DNA of 64,000 bases from Pseudooceanicola sp. (GCA_002709085.1 PAPR01000065.1:1-64000); one strand, 5' to 3'. Numbered from the stretch's first letter, positions 16,870 through 26,508 are shown. A program made the numbers and translations. The notes: generated by a model from the sequence alone, not told the origin.

Positions 16870-16901
16870 TTCATCTCGTCAAAAATACTCCCGCCGGAGG
16901 C
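16870..16901 (+). repeat. 32-bp stop-codon-associated repeat, copy 1
   Basis: TTCATCTCGTCAAAAATACTCCCGCCGGAGGC begins 6 bp after the stop of the radical SAM gene. Its reverse complement matches 46252-46283 at 31 of 32 positions. It contains a small hairpin CTCC-CGCC-GGAG. Read on the minus strand the hairpin is followed by a T-rich run, like a minimal terminator. Confidence 0.8.
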
Positions 16902-17463
16902 ATACGTCAGATATCACATGCCGCAGCGCGATTTCAGACGTGAACCACCACACCAATCCTCAAAATTCCCGTTCTCTCCGGTTAACGCGAAGAATCGCGC
17001 ACTCTTTTCACGCACGCATTCGAGTTTTGAAGTGTGTTCCAAAATCAAACAGCGGTTACGACGCTCAATAACATCATGAAGCGATTATAGTTAAACTAAT
17101 TGGATTTTTTAACGGAAATCTATGCGCGAGGCAGTCGTTTCCTGCCGTATCCGGTTGCCCCTGTGGCGGCCTTGAATACCCTCATTCCCGATCTGCACCA
17201 CTTTTGCGACGGGCGCCGCCAAGCCTTTTCGTTTATAATTGAATGTTATTCGGTGGCGGATGGTTGTGTTAATTTTTACTCACCTATTCAAGGCCTTGAG
17301 GGTTTCCAAGCTGCATCATCTGCGTTGTGCTGCGGGGATTCAGCGGAACTTCGCTGCGACTGGACGGTTTTGTCCCCAAGGTTCTCCGACGATCAAAGAA
17401 CCGTGACCACTAGGACGACGACTGAGACGAACGATAAATTTTGGGAGCGACGAAAGACCGACC
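16902..17463. other. Gene-free stretch upstream of the Crp/Fnr-like gene
   Basis: About 560 bp with lower GC than the neighbours, especially 16960-17130. The 136-residue ORF at 17100-17510 overlaps the Crp-like gene start and has no family character. The segment presumably holds the regulator's promoter and long leader. I see no clear operator palindrome. Confidence 0.5.
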
Positions 17464-18267
17464 ATGCAACAGATCCCCCGCACACCCTTTCGGACCGACA
17501 GCCGCAGTGAGGCGACCCCGCCCAGTTGTTTCGCCTGCCGATTGGGCCGCTACGCCGATCTGTCCGACGATGAGAAGACCTTTATCGCCCGGATGGAAGA
17601 GGATGAGCGCAAGGTAAAGCGGGACAGCGTTATCATGCGGTCCGGCACCCCGGCGAGTGAGCTGTTCATCCTCAAGGAAGGCTGGGCAGTGGCCTCCACG
17701 ACGCTTAGCAAAGGGCGTCGGCAATCGTTGCGGATTTATCTGCCGGGTGAGGTGATCGGCCTTCCGGGATTGGGCGTGCGGGACGCGGCCCACGATGTGA
17801 CCATGGTAACATCCGGCGCCGTCTGCCCCTTTCCGAAGGACCACGTCACCGCGCTCTACACACGCGCCCCGCGGGTCGCCGCCTTGCTGACCGCCATCGC
17901 CAGTCTGGACCAGATCGCGCTGAAGGACCGGTTAGCCATGATGGGGGCGGGCACCGCACGCGAGCGAATGGCCCACTTCCTGCTCGACGTGCATGAGCGG
18001 CTGCTGTTGGCCAATCCCGATCTGGGCAAGCGGTTCCGCCTGCCGATGCGCCAGGTCGACATGGCTGAGGTGCTGGGCCTGACCAAGGTTTACGTCAACC
18101 GCCTGTTGCGCGCCTTCACCGAAGAAAAGCTGATCGAGATTCAGCGCCCCTACGTCCGGATCCTGCAACCGGCCGAGCTGCGTCGGATCGCGCAATACGA
18201 AAACCGCTACGACGAGATCGATTGTAGTTGGTTCCCGAGCGACCGGTCATTGGAAGTCAGTCACTGA
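17464..18267 (+). CDS. Crp/Fnr-family transcriptional regulator
   Basis: 267 residues: an N-terminal cyclic-nucleotide-binding-like beta roll (SVIMRSGTPASELFILKEGWAVASTTLSKGRRQSLRIYLPGEVIGLPG) and a C-terminal winged helix (LPMRQVDMAEVLGLTKVYVNRLLRAFTEEKLIEI). Only two N-terminal Cys occur (PSCFACRL), so the four-Cys set of an FNR oxygen-sensing cluster is absent, and the ligand is unknown. The PGEVIGLPG motif resembles Crp-like stress regulators common in Rhizobiales and Rhodobacterales. A monocistronic gene, it follows a long gene-free leader. Confidence 0.92.
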   Translation: MQQIPRTPFRTDSRSEATPPSCFACRLGRYADLSDDEKTFIARMEEDERKVKRDSVIMRSGTPASELFILKEGWAVASTTLSKGRRQSLRIYLPGEVIGLPGLGVRDAAHDVTMVTSGAVCPFPKDHVTALYTRAPRVAALLTAIASLDQIALKDRLAMMGAGTARERMAHFLLDVHERLLLANPDLGKRFRLPMRQVDMAEVLGLTKVYVNRLLRAFTEEKLIEIQRPYVRILQPAELRRIAQYENRYDEIDCSWFPSDRSLEVSH

Positions 18268-18460
18268 ATGAGCGGAGTGTGCCGGCACCCTCTTGGCTGA
18301 CAGTAGCGCTTCGCCACCTTATCAGTAAAAGATCGGGACGGGCGCGCGTGGATTTCGGTAGCGCCTGACTTCCCGCGAACAGCTCTATTTTGCGGACTAT
18401 TAAAATCCCCAAAACACCACTGGTCTTGACCAACTGGCGCGAATGCGGGACAGGAAAGCC

Positions 18461-19510
18461 ATGATTTCCTCCGAACGGCTCTCTCAGATCACACAACGGT
18501 TCGAATACCTCGAGGCGCGCATGGCCGAAGGGGGCGGGGGTTTTGCCGCCCTTTCACGCGAGTATTCCGACCTGCGCCCAGTGGTCGAGGCGATCAATCA
18601 TTGGCAGTCGGGTCAAATCGCGCTGGATGAGGCAGAGGCGATGCGTTCTGACCCCGAGATGCGTGACCTCGCAAATGAAGAGGTCGAGAGATTGTCGGCG
18701 CAGCTACCGCAGCTGGAGCGCGATCTGCAACTGGCCCTGCTACCGCGCGACGCGGCCGATGGGCGCCCCGCGATGATCGAAATTCGCCCCGGTACCGGTG
18801 GCGACGAGGCCGCGCTTTTCGCAGGGAGCCTTCTGCGGATGTACCAGCGCTACGCCGAAGCACGCGGCTGGCGATTTAACATCGTCGACATGACGGAGAC
18901 CGAACTGGGCGGCATCAAGGAGGTCGTCGGCAACATCCAGGGCGTCAACGTCTTTGCCCGGCTCAAGTTCGAAAGTGGTGTGCACAGAGTCCAGCGCGTG
19001 CCGGAAACCGAAAGCGGCGGGCGGATCCATACGTCTGCCGCGACGGTCGCTGTTCTACCCGAAGCCGAAGACGTCGATATTCACATAGATCCCAATGATT
19101 TGCGTATCGACACCATGCGCGCCTCCGGCGCCGGTGGCCAGCACGTCAACACGACGGATTCCGCCGTGCGCATCACCCATATCCCATCGGGTATCGTGGT
19201 CACGAGCGCCGAGAAATCGCAGCATCAGAACCGGGCAATCGCCATGCAGGTCCTGCGCAATCGTCTGTTTAACATGGAACGCCAACGCGCGGCGGATGAA
19301 CGCGCGGCGGATCGTAAGTCGCAGGTCGGCAGCGGTGATCGCAGCGAACGCATTCGCACCTACAACTTCCCGCAGGGCAGGGTGACGGACCACCGGATCA
19401 ACCTGACGCTCTATCGTCTGGATCAGGTGATGCAGGGCGATCTCGATGAGATCATCGACGCGCTGACCGCCGATCACCAGGCGACCCTTATGGCTGAGAT
19501 GGCCGGGTGA
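18461..19510 (+). CDS. prfA: Peptide chain release factor 1
   Basis: RF1 releases the polypeptide at UAA and UAG. Seen: the GGQ loop ([10 protein letters not shown], near residue 225) that triggers hydrolysis, and the stop-reading tripeptide region [23 protein letters not shown], here PET where E. coli has PAT. 349 residues. Start chosen at ATG 18461 ([21 protein letters not shown]), preceded by AGGAAA. The track start 18443 adds six residues. It overlaps prmC by 4 bp (GTGA), matching the functional pair. Confidence 0.97.
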   Translation: MISSERLSQITQRFEYLEARMAEGGGGFAALSREYSDLRPVVEAINHWQSGQIALDEAEAMRSDPEMRDLANEEVERLSAQLPQLERDLQLALLPRDAADGRPAMIEIRPGTGGDEAALFAGSLLRMYQRYAEARGWRFNIVDMTETELGGIKEVVGNIQGVNVFARLKFESGVHRVQRVPETESGGRIHTSAATVAVLPEAEDVDIHIDPNDLRIDTMRASGAGGQHVNTTDSAVRITHIPSGIVVTSAEKSQHQNRAIAMQVLRNRLFNMERQRAADERAADRKSQVGSGDRSERIRTYNFPQGRVTDHRINLTLYRLDQVMQGDLDEIIDALTADHQATLMAEMAG

Positions 19511-20325
19511 ACCTGCGTCCTGCGATCAACGCATTGCAGGCGGCCGGCGTGGCCGACCCTGCGGGCGATGCGCGCCGGCTGTTCGACTGGGCCTACGCAC
19601 TGGGGCAGCGTGGTGAGCCGCAGGATCGCGACGCCCCCAACGCCACGACCCGAGCGACCTTTGATCGCGCAGTGGCCGCCCGCCAGCAGCGTCAGCCGGT
19701 CAGCCATATCATCGGTCGGCGCGCGTTCTGGAAGCACGAATTTATCGTGACCCCCGATGTGCTCGATCCGCGCCCCGAGACTGAAACGCTGGTCGAACAC
19801 GCACTGTCACTGCCCTTTTCGAAGGTGCTGGACCTTGGCACCGGGTCGGGCGCGATCCTCTTCTCTCTCCTCGCGGATCGTCCCGAAGCGCAGGGTGTCG
19901 GCAGCGATATGTCACCGGAGGCGTTGGACGTCGCCCGGCGGAATGCAGACGCCCTACAGGTCGTGGACCGGGTCCAGCTTGTCACATCGGATTGGTTCGA
20001 CAATATCGAGGGTCAATTCGATCTGATCGTGTCAAACCCGCCCTACATCTCCGCCGTCGAAATGCCGGATCTTTCGCCGGAGGTCCGCGATTGGGAACCC
20101 CATCTCGCGCTCAGCGACGGGGCGGACGGGCTGACAGCCTATCGCGCGATCACCGCGCAGGCGCGGACACACCTCAAGTCCCACGGGCATCTGGCAGTAG
20201 AGATCGGACCGACGCAGGGTGCAGCCGTCCGGGGCATGTTCACGGCTGTCGGGCTGATTGATGTCGCGATCCTGCCAGATCTCGATCAACGCGACCGGGT
20301 CGTCACCGGACAGCGACCTGGCTAG
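19507..20325 (+). CDS. prmC: Release factor glutamine N5-methyltransferase
   Basis: PrmC methylates the Gln of the GGQ motif of release factors. Seen: SAM site [18 protein letters not shown] and the catalytic NPPYIS near residue 178. The N-terminal helical domain includes [32 protein letters not shown]. It starts with GTG at 19507 overlapping the prfA stop. 272 residues, normal. Confidence 0.97.
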   Translation: MNLRPAINALQAAGVADPAGDARRLFDWAYALGQRGEPQDRDAPNATTRATFDRAVAARQQRQPVSHIIGRRAFWKHEFIVTPDVLDPRPETETLVEHALSLPFSKVLDLGTGSGAILFSLLADRPEAQGVGSDMSPEALDVARRNADALQVVDRVQLVTSDWFDNIEGQFDLIVSNPPYISAVEMPDLSPEVRDWEPHLALSDGADGLTAYRAITAQARTHLKSHGHLAVEIGPTQGAAVRGMFTAVGLIDVAILPDLDQRDRVVTGQRPG

Positions 20326-20554
20326 GGTGGATCGAGGGGACGCGCGACTCTTCGCCCCGTTTCTCGCGCATCGGGGCATTTGCGCTTGTAATCCAATCCA
20401 TGACGTGTTTATTCGGTACTCAGTCAAGGCTGGGAAGCCTGCTCGCGTCCCCCTTGACCTCAGTAAGCCCAAAACGTCGACCGCAACCAACGCGCGAAAC
20501 TCGCGCAGGCCGGTGGCAAACGACAGCCATTTCAGCAAGGCTCACCCAAGACTC

Positions 20555-21181
20555 ATGAGATCATCTAAATCACGTTCGCGCAATAAGTCGAACCGCAACC
20601 GGTCCGTCGGCAATATCGTAAACCGGGTGTTTGACTCCTCCGGCCCCGAGGGAAAAGTGCGCGGTACGCCCCAGCAAATCATCGACAAATACAACCAGTT
20701 GGCACGTGATGCCCAGCTGTCCGGTGATCGTGTGGCGACCGAGAATTTTCAGCAGCACGCCGAACATTACCTTCGGATGTTGAGTGTCGCGCAGAAAGAG
20801 CAGGACCAGCAGCGAGAGCAGCAGGAAAAGCAGCGCGAACAGCAAGATCAGGAAAACCGCAAGCGTCAGGCAGACCGTGATCGCGAGCGGGCCCGCCAAG
20901 AAGCCGAAGCAGCTGAGACCGTGCCTCAGTCCACACCGCAGGACCCCGGCGCCGGCGATCAACCCGACGTCATTGCGCCGGCCTCGAACGAGGCGGGTGG
21001 CAACCTTGTGGAGACGCCGGAAAGCCAGAGCGAACCCCAGCCCGCCGACGACACGAAGCCCGAGCCCAAGTCCAAGCCAAAGCGCAGCTACAATCGCAAG
21101 CCGCGTGCAAAAAAGGACCCCGAGGGCGGCAATGGCGGAAGCAGCGGCAGCGGCGAAGGAAATGCCGCTGCGGCCGAGTAA
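20555..21181 (+). CDS. DUF4167 domain protein
   Basis: 208 residues. The N-terminal RSRNKSNRNRSVGNIVNRVFDSSGPEGKVRGTPQQIIDKYNQLARDAQLSGDRVATENFQQHAEHYLRML is the conserved DUF4167 domain of alphaproteobacteria, of unknown function. It is followed by a Gln/Glu/Arg coiled-coil-like stretch (KEQDQQREQQEKQREQQ) and a low-complexity acidic then Lys-rich tail. The basic N-terminus and tail suggest nucleic-acid contact (inference). ATG 20555 is the family start; the track's 20258 start lies inside prmC. It follows prmC by 229 bp. Confidence 0.9.
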   Translation: MRSSKSRSRNKSNRNRSVGNIVNRVFDSSGPEGKVRGTPQQIIDKYNQLARDAQLSGDRVATENFQQHAEHYLRMLSVAQKEQDQQREQQEKQREQQDQENRKRQADRDRERARQEAEAAETVPQSTPQDPGAGDQPDVIAPASNEAGGNLVETPESQSEPQPADDTKPEPKSKPKRSYNRKPRAKKDPEGGNGGSSGSGEGNAAAAE

Positions 21182-21184
21182 TTT

Positions 21185-21400
21185 TCAACGCCGGTAGTGC
21201 TTTAGCACGTAGACGCGGATCGCGGAGGCCAGGCCGGTCTCCGTTCCGCGCGCCTCGTCGATCTCCACGGCCAAGGCATTCACCGCCTTTTGCTGCGATG
21301 CGGCAATATCGCGAAACGCCTGCCAAAATTCCGGCTCCAACGATACGCTTGTGCGGTGGCCCCTAAGTGTCAGGGAGTGTTTTTCCGGACGCCCTCCCAT
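21185..21400 (-). CDS. Ribbon-helix-helix domain protein
   Basis: 71 residues: GRPEKHSLTLRGHRTSVSLEPEFWQAFRDIAASQQKAVNALAVEID...GLASAIRVYVLKHYRR. The RTSVSLEPEFW strand followed by two helices is a ribbon-helix-helix fold like that of Arc-type regulators. Target unknown. It starts one base after the stop of the DUF4169 gene (TGAGATG), so translation is coupled. Convergent with DUF4167, the two stops being 3 bp apart. Confidence 0.85.
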   Translation of the reverse strand: MGGRPEKHSLTLRGHRTSVSLEPEFWQAFRDIAASQQKAVNALAVEIDEARGTETGLASAIRVYVLKHYRR

Positions 21401-21401
21401 C

Positions 21402-21662
21402 TCAAACCTCGTCGTCCCGCATATCGCCAGGCGCCTTTGGGCCCTGCGCGATGACCTGATCCGGGGTGTCGGGGGGAACATGTGCACGCGCCGTCAGCAC
21501 TTTGCCGTCAAGATCGCGGTCCGCCTTCGCATTCTGCGTTGTCATCTTGGTTTTCTCAGCCTTGGTTCGCCCGAACGCCACCGCATTGGCGTCGGCTTTC
21601 GCTCGCTTCTCGCTGCGGGCACGTGATTTTCGGGCGTGGTTCAGGTTCACGATTTTTGACAT
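21402..21662 (-). CDS. DUF4169 family protein
   Basis: 86 residues, very basic at the N-terminus: MSKIVNLNHARKSRARSEKRAKADANAVAFGRTKAEK is the DUF4169 signature. Function unknown. Downstream of fumC and co-directional, with a terminator in between. It forms a coupled pair with the ribbon-helix-helix gene. The track start 21740 runs through the terminator region and is rejected. Confidence 0.85.
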   Translation of the reverse strand: MSKIVNLNHARKSRARSEKRAKADANAVAFGRTKAEKTKMTTQNAKADRDLDGKVLTARAHVPPDTPDQVIAQGPKAPGDMRDDEV

Positions 21663-21735
21663 AGCGGAAATGTAGAGCCGACAGTGTAAGAGACCAATGT
21701 CATTTGCGAAAATCTGATGAATGGATGCGAAAACA

Positions 21736-21769
21736 GACAAAGGGCGGCCTCGTCGGACCGCCCTTTTTT
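21736..21769 (-). terminator. Intrinsic terminator after fumC
   Basis: AAAGGGCGG ... CCGCCCTTT (arms 21739-21747 and 21758-21766) with T-runs on both sides. It lies 26 bp after the fumC stop and before the DUF4169 start on the same strand. Confidence 0.75.
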
Positions 21770-21794
21770 ACTTTGATCTGTCCGGCTCGAAGGT

Positions 21795-23189
21795 TCAGGA
21801 CTTCGGTCCGACCATGTCCTCGGGGCGCACCACCCGGTCAAAAGTCTCCGCGTCGACAAAACCAAGGGCGATCGCCTCTTCCTTGAGGGTCGTGCCGTTC
21901 TTGTGCGCGGTCTTGGCAACCTTGGTGGCATTGTCATAACCGATGGTGGGGGCCAGCGCCGTCACAAGCATCAGAGATTCCGTCATCAGCTTTTCGATGC
22001 GCGGCTCATTCGCTTCGATGCCGTTCAGCATCCGCTCGGTAAAGCTGTCGGCGACGTCGCCCAAAAGCTGCATGGATTGCAACAAGTTATAAGACATCAT
22101 CGGATTGTAGACGTTCAGTTCAAAATGACCCTGCGAACCGGCGAATTTCATCGCCGCATCATTGCCCATGACGTGCGCAGCAACCTGCGTCATCGCTTCG
22201 GCCTGAGTCGGGTTAACCTTGCCAGGCATGATGGAGGAGCCCGGTTCATTTTCCGGCAGGATCAATTCACCCAGCCCCGAGCGGGGGCCGGAGCCGAGAA
22301 AGCGGATATCATTCGCGATCTTGTACATCGCCCCTGCCACGGTCGCCAAGGCGCCGGACATGAAGACCATGGCGTCATGGGCCGCAAGCGCTTCGAACTT
22401 GTTGGGTGCGGTCACAAATGGCAGGTCGGTGATCTCGGCCATATGTGCGGCGACGGTTTCGCCCCAGCCCTCTTTCGTGTTGAGGCCGGTGCCGACCGCG
22501 GTGCCTCCCTGTGCCAGTTCGTAGATGTCCGGCAGCGCCAGTTCGATCCTCTTGATCCCCTGGCGGATCTGATGCGCGTAGCCCGAAAACTCCTGCCCCA
22601 AAGTCAGCGGTGTTGCGTCCTGCGTGTGGGTCCGGCCGATCTTGATGATGTCCTTGAATTGATCAGCCTTGGCGTCCAACCCCTTAAGAAGTTTATTCAA
22701 CCCCGGTAGCAGAACGTCTCGTACGGTCATCGCGGCGGCGATATGCATCGCCGTCGGGAAGGTGTCGTTGGAGGATTGACCCATGTTGCAGTGATCGTTT
22801 GGATGGACAGGATCCTTGGAGCCGATCTGACCGCCGAGGATCTCGATGGCGCGGTTCGCGATCACTTCGTTCGCGTTCATGTTGGATTGCGTACCAGAGC
22901 CCGTCTGCCAGACCACCAGCGGGAAGTTGTCGTCGAACTTGCCCTCAATGACTTCGCCCGCCGCCTGAATGATCGCATCGGCCAGTTTCGCGTCCAGGTC
23001 GCCGCTCGCCTTGTTCGCTTGCGCGCAGGCCTGTTTGATGACCCCAAGTGCGCGCACGATGGCGACCGGCTGCTTTTCCCAGCCAATCGGGAAATTCATG
23101 ATCGACCGCTGCGTCTGCGCGCCCCAGTATTTGTCCTCGGGCACTTCGAGGGGGCCGAAGCTGTCGCTTTCCGTGCGGGTATTGGTCAT
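21795..23189 (-). CDS. fumC: Class II fumarate hydratase
   Basis: Iron-independent fumarase of the TCA cycle, converting fumarate to malate. 464 residues. Seen: start [26 protein letters not shown], the region [19 protein letters not shown] (written [12 protein letters not shown]), [23 protein letters not shown], and the superfamily signature [13 protein letters not shown] near residue 318. Monocistronic, with its own terminator. Confidence 0.98.
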   Translation of the reverse strand: MTNTRTESDSFGPLEVPEDKYWGAQTQRSIMNFPIGWEKQPVAIVRALGVIKQACAQANKASGDLDAKLADAIIQAAGEVIEGKFDDNFPLVVWQTGSGTQSNMNANEVIANRAIEILGGQIGSKDPVHPNDHCNMGQSSNDTFPTAMHIAAAMTVRDVLLPGLNKLLKGLDAKADQFKDIIKIGRTHTQDATPLTLGQEFSGYAHQIRQGIKRIELALPDIYELAQGGTAVGTGLNTKEGWGETVAAHMAEITDLPFVTAPNKFEALAAHDAMVFMSGALATVAGAMYKIANDIRFLGSGPRSGLGELILPENEPGSSIMPGKVNPTQAEAMTQVAAHVMGNDAAMKFAGSQGHFELNVYNPMMSYNLLQSMQLLGDVADSFTERMLNGIEANEPRIEKLMTESLMLVTALAPTIGYDNATKVAKTAHKNGTTLKEEAIALGFVDAETFDRVVRPEDMVGPKS

Positions 23190-23323
23190 GGTCTTTCGAA
23201 CTCCGATGGCTGACGTCGCGCCTGCTATACGCGCTCACCCGCAGCCGCGCAATCGTGAGAAAAAGAACGCATCTGTTCATAAGCTCTCTTGTGTCAGAAT
23301 AGATGTTCCGACATACTTCAAAG

Positions 23324-23914
23324 ATGCCACGTAAACCCTCCCATACGCCTGAAAGTCTTGCCGATAGCGCCCTCGCGCAGTTCTGGCACGGCGGATACGA
23401 AGCCACATCAATGGATGTGCTGGTCAAGAAAACCGGTGTCAGCCGTCATGGCATCTATTCCGATTACGGTGGGAAGAAAGCGCTCTATCTTGCCTGTTTC
23501 TCGCGCTACCACGACCATGTCATCGCACCAGTGTTGAACCCCGTCACGGGGTCGGGCGACGGTATCGCCGCCATCGTCGGGTATTTCGGCCGCTTGGTGG
23601 AGATGGCGGAAGGGATCGGTCTACCGGGACCGGGCTGCTTTGTCGTCAATGCCTCGACAGAAACAGCGCCGCACGACCCGGACGTGGCTGCCAAGGTGGC
23701 GGATCACAACGCCCGGCTGGAAACGGCCTTTGCCACGGCGCTGGAGCGAGAAAACTCCACCCGGCTGCCTGTTGCGCACCGGCGCGCGCTAGCGCGGACG
23801 GTGGTGATTTTTTCCAACGGGTTGTGGACCGCGTCCCGCAGCGTTGAAAAACCCGACATCCTACGCGAACACGCCGCCGTTTTTCTCGATCTGCTGGAAT
23901 ACCGTCTGAAATAA
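23324..23914 (+). CDS. TetR/AcrR-family transcriptional regulator
   Basis: About 196 residues. N-terminal helix-turn-helix: ADSALAQFWHGGYEATSMDVLVKKTGVSRHGIYSDYGGKKALYLACF, the usual TetR layout with GVSRHGIY in the recognition helix. The C-terminal ligand domain (GIGLPGPGCFVVNASTETAPHDPDVAAKV) resembles regulators of redox or efflux genes. No co-directional target follows, so it may act on fumC (divergent, 134 bp away) or elsewhere. Start 23324 (MPRKPSHTPE) is preferred over 23303; neither has a clear ribosome site. Confidence 0.88.
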   Translation: MPRKPSHTPESLADSALAQFWHGGYEATSMDVLVKKTGVSRHGIYSDYGGKKALYLACFSRYHDHVIAPVLNPVTGSGDGIAAIVGYFGRLVEMAEGIGLPGPGCFVVNASTETAPHDPDVAAKVADHNARLETAFATALERENSTRLPVAHRRALARTVVIFSNGLWTASRSVEKPDILREHAAVFLDLLEYRLK

Positions 23915-24027
23915 TCTGATCGGTTTTACATTCATCTTTCCAGCCAATACGCTGAACGACATCATGAAAAGCGCGACATGAGGCCGTGCGGAACGATCGT
24001 TTTGCCGCTCAACAGCCTGCCATTAGC

Positions 24028-24513
24028 CTATTTGCGAAACTTATCCAATTGTACGATGTCGGCGTCCGGCGCGCTCTGATCCTTGGCACTGTCATTGCCG
24101 GAGTCGTCCTTGCTGTCGCGCTGCGAATGCGACGGTTCGGGATCGTCGTCGGATGTCTCGTCCTGCGTTTCGAACCGCAACCCGAATTCTACCGAAGGGT
24201 CCACGAAGGTCAAAATCGCGTCATAGGGGATATAAAGCCGTTCCGGCGAATCTCCGAAATTTAGTGTGATACCAAAGCCTTCGTCGGTCACGATAAGGTT
24301 GTCATACCAATGCTGCAGCACCACGGTCATCTCGCTCGGATAGCGATCCGTCAGCCAGTCGGCGATCTCGGTCGCGCTATGCGTGGTGTCGAAGGTGATA
24401 AAGAAATGATGGCTGCCCGGCAGTCCGTTGTCGGCCACGTCCTCCAGCACTTCCTGAATAAGCCCGCGCATGGCGCGATGCATCAAGTTACCGTAATCAA
24501 TCGAACGCGACAT
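24028..24513 (-). CDS. sspB: SspB-type ClpXP adaptor
   Basis: SspB tethers tmRNA-tagged proteins to ClpX. 161 residues: MSRSIDYGNLMHRAMRGLIQEVLEDVADNGLPGSHHFFITFDTTH...MTVVLQHWYDNLIVTDEGFGITLNFGDSPERLYIPYDAILTFVDPSVEFGLRFE is the alphaproteobacterial SspB fold. An acidic linker of about 35 residues follows, with a short C-terminal ClpX-binding-like tail (ADIVQLDKFRK). ATG 24513 is chosen, ten codons into the track ORF. It lies about 210 bp downstream of ssrA on the same strand. Confidence 0.93.
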   Translation of the reverse strand: MSRSIDYGNLMHRAMRGLIQEVLEDVADNGLPGSHHFFITFDTTHSATEIADWLTDRYPSEMTVVLQHWYDNLIVTDEGFGITLNFGDSPERLYIPYDAILTFVDPSVEFGLRFETQDETSDDDPEPSHSQRDSKDDSGNDSAKDQSAPDADIVQLDKFRK

Positions 24514-24725
24514 AGAGACTTCCAGAGATTTCGCTTTGAGCATAGGGGATTCGCGCCAAAACGGAAGGGCTGTATGGCTGGATTCCCGCCCCGTGACCAG
24601 TCTCCGGGGACAGAGATGCCATTCCAGCGGGCCGCGCCCTATGTCGCTGGGTCAAACATGCCGGGTAAGGAAGGCCACCAAAGTCCAAATAGGGCCGAAA
24701 CCCGTAACTGGGACTGCGAAATAGT

Positions 24726-25055
24726 CTGGTAAAACAGGGGGTTAGTGCAGGCTTCTGTTGCCAGGTGCCTGCGAACCCCGCCTTACGTCGCTAAACGCAA
24801 GGGCTTAGAGTTTCGATTACTCGAACTGCTTACGCAGCGAGAGCAACCGGAGCACGATTGTCATTTGCAATTGTACTTGTCGGGCCGATACGGTGGCACC
24901 CCGCCGAAACAAAGCAAACCCCTTTAGACGTTCGTCGATCCTATTTCGACCCCATGACCCCCAAATGAAGGGTGTTTGGTGGAGTCGCCGGGTACCGCCC
25001 CCGGGTCCGATCCGCTTATTACGAGCGCGTTTATGTTCATAGTCTGTTGCCAGAC
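24726..25055 (-). ncRNA. ssrA: Transfer-messenger RNA, circularly permuted two-piece type
   Basis: On the minus strand the tRNA-like 3' end comes first: a GTCTG-GCAA-CAGAC hairpin (25042-25055), then GGACCCGGGGGCGGTACCC (T-arm) and GACTCCACCA ending at 24977. After a short loop the 5' half begins GGGGTC at about 24961, which pairs with GACTCC of the acceptor. The tag reads GCAAATGACAATCGTGCT... = ANDNRAPVALAA then TAA (24868-24830). A hairpin, GGGGTT-GCAGGC/GCCTGC-AACCCC, lies at 24737-24779. This is the alphaproteobacterial permuted arrangement, in which the precursor is cut into acceptor and coding RNAs. It rescues stalled ribosomes. The 3' boundary is approximate. Confidence 0.92.
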
Positions 25056-25061
25056 AGTTGA

Positions 25062-25090
25062 GATATAGGGGTGATCCTGCGCGATTTCAA
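25062..25090 (-). promoter_or_regulatory. Sigma-70-type promoter of ssrA
   Basis: On the minus strand TTGAAA (25090-25085), a 17-bp spacer and TATATC (25067-25062). The expected transcription start, about 7 bases on, coincides with the first base of the GTCTGGCAACAGAC hairpin that opens the acceptor piece, so promoter and RNA support each other. Confidence 0.65.
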
Positions 25091-25160
25091 ATGCGATCTT
25101 ACAGAAAAAGCGCTGATTTCGCGGGAGGGGCGGCCGTGACGGTCGCCCCTCAATGCAGCG

Positions 25161-26414
25161 TCAATCAGCGAGCCTGACAAGTGCATGACGCTTTTTACCT
25201 GCCGACAGTTTGATCGGGGTGGAAAGCGCCTCGGCGTGGATCATCAGACCCGCATCGCTCAGTGGTGCGTCATTCATGCGTGCGCCGTTCTCTGCAATCA
25301 GGCGCTTGGCCTCCTTGCCGGTCTTGGCGAGGCCCGTGCGCACGAAGAGCTGCGCGACGGAAACGCCGTTATCCGCCTCTTCCGCCGTCAGCTCCAGTGT
25401 CGGCAGATCGGCCCCGACGCCGCCCTTCTCAAAGACTTCGCGCGCCGTGGCTTCGGCGGCCTGGGCCGCGTCCTCACCGTGGCAGAGGGCAGTGACGGCA
25501 TTGGCCAGCGTGATTTTCGCGTCATTGATCTCGGACCCGCCGAGCGCGCCGAGGCGCTCGCATTCATCAACCGGAATCTCGGTATAGAGCTTGAGGAAAC
25601 GTCCCACATCCGCATCCGTGGTGTTGCGCCAGAACTGCCAGAACTCGTAGGGGCTGAGCATATCGGCGTTGAGCCAGATCGCACCGCCCTGGCTTTTGCC
25701 CATCTTGCGCCCGTCCGAGGTCGTCAGCAGAGGGGAGGTGAGGCCATAGATCTCGTGATCGAGCACCCGGCGCGTCAGATCGATCCCGTTGACGATATTG
25801 CCCCATTGATCCGACCCGCCCATTTGCAACAGGCAGCCATAACGACGGTTCAGTTCAAGGAAATCATAGGCTTGCAGGATCATGTAGTTGAATTCGAGGA
25901 ACGACAGCGACTGCTCACGATCGAGCCGCGACTTGACGCTTTCGAAACTCAGCATCCGGTTGACCGAAAAATGCCGCCCGATGTCGCGCAGGAAATCGAG
26001 GTAGTTCAGCTGGTCCAGCCACTCGGCGTTGTTGAGCATCAGCGCGTCCGTCGCGCCGTCGCCGTAGCTGAGGTACTTGGCAAAGACCTGTTGCATCCCG
26101 GCGATATTGTCGGTGATCTGTGCCGGGGTCAGCAGCGGGCGTTCGTCCGCGCGAAAGGACGGATCACCCACCTTGGTCGTGCCACCACCCATCAGGGTGA
26201 TCGGCTTGTGCCCGGTCTTTTGCAGCCAGCGCAGCATCATGATGTTGAGCAGATGACCGACATGCAGCGACTGTGCCGTCGCATCATAGCCGATATAGGT
26301 CGGAACCACCCCTTTGATCAGCGCGTCGTCAAGGCTTTGATAATCGGTGCAATCGGCGAGAAAGCCGCGCTCCATCATCACACTCATGAAGTCGGACTTG
26401 GGATGGTAGGTCAT
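25161..26414 (-). CDS. tyrS: Tyrosyl-tRNA synthetase
   Basis: Class I synthetase charging tRNA-Tyr, 417 residues. Seen: [23 protein letters not shown] (HIGH-type motif HVGH near residue 50), the tyrosine pocket YDFLEL and GGSDQWGN, the KMSKS-type loop KMGKSQGGA near 235, and a C-terminal S4-like domain ([25 protein letters not shown]). Start ATG 26414 ([18 protein letters not shown]); the track's 28 extra residues overlap the divergent anmK leader. Confidence 0.98.
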   Translation of the reverse strand: MTYHPKSDFMSVMMERGFLADCTDYQSLDDALIKGVVPTYIGYDATAQSLHVGHLLNIMMLRWLQKTGHKPITLMGGGTTKVGDPSFRADERPLLTPAQITDNIAGMQQVFAKYLSYGDGATDALMLNNAEWLDQLNYLDFLRDIGRHFSVNRMLSFESVKSRLDREQSLSFLEFNYMILQAYDFLELNRRYGCLLQMGGSDQWGNIVNGIDLTRRVLDHEIYGLTSPLLTTSDGRKMGKSQGGAIWLNADMLSPYEFWQFWRNTTDADVGRFLKLYTEIPVDECERLGALGGSEINDAKITLANAVTALCHGEDAAQAAEATAREVFEKGGVGADLPTLELTAEEADNGVSVAQLFVRTGLAKTGKEAKRLIAENGARMNDAPLSDAGLMIHAEALSTPIKLSAGKKRHALVRLAD

Positions 26415-26508
26415 GTCTCTTGTCCCGGGTTGCTGTGCAGGGCACTCTATAGGTCCAGGGTTGGCAAAGGAAAAGACCGTGTCGAGGGCAGGTGACAAGA
26501 AAGGGCCA

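Noticed and set aside
17100-17510. 136-residue ORF upstream of the Crp-like gene
   Set aside because: It runs into the regulator gene in another frame, has scattered Cys and no coherent composition, and no ribosome site.
21185-21662. Toxin-antitoxin reading of the RHH/DUF4169 pair
   Set aside because: The layout is suggestive, but DUF4169 does not resemble a known toxin; left as a coupled pair of unknown function.
25185-26495. 436-residue ORF opposite tyrS
   Set aside because: Antisense shadow of a certain gene; His/Arg-rich composition typical of GC-rich shadows.
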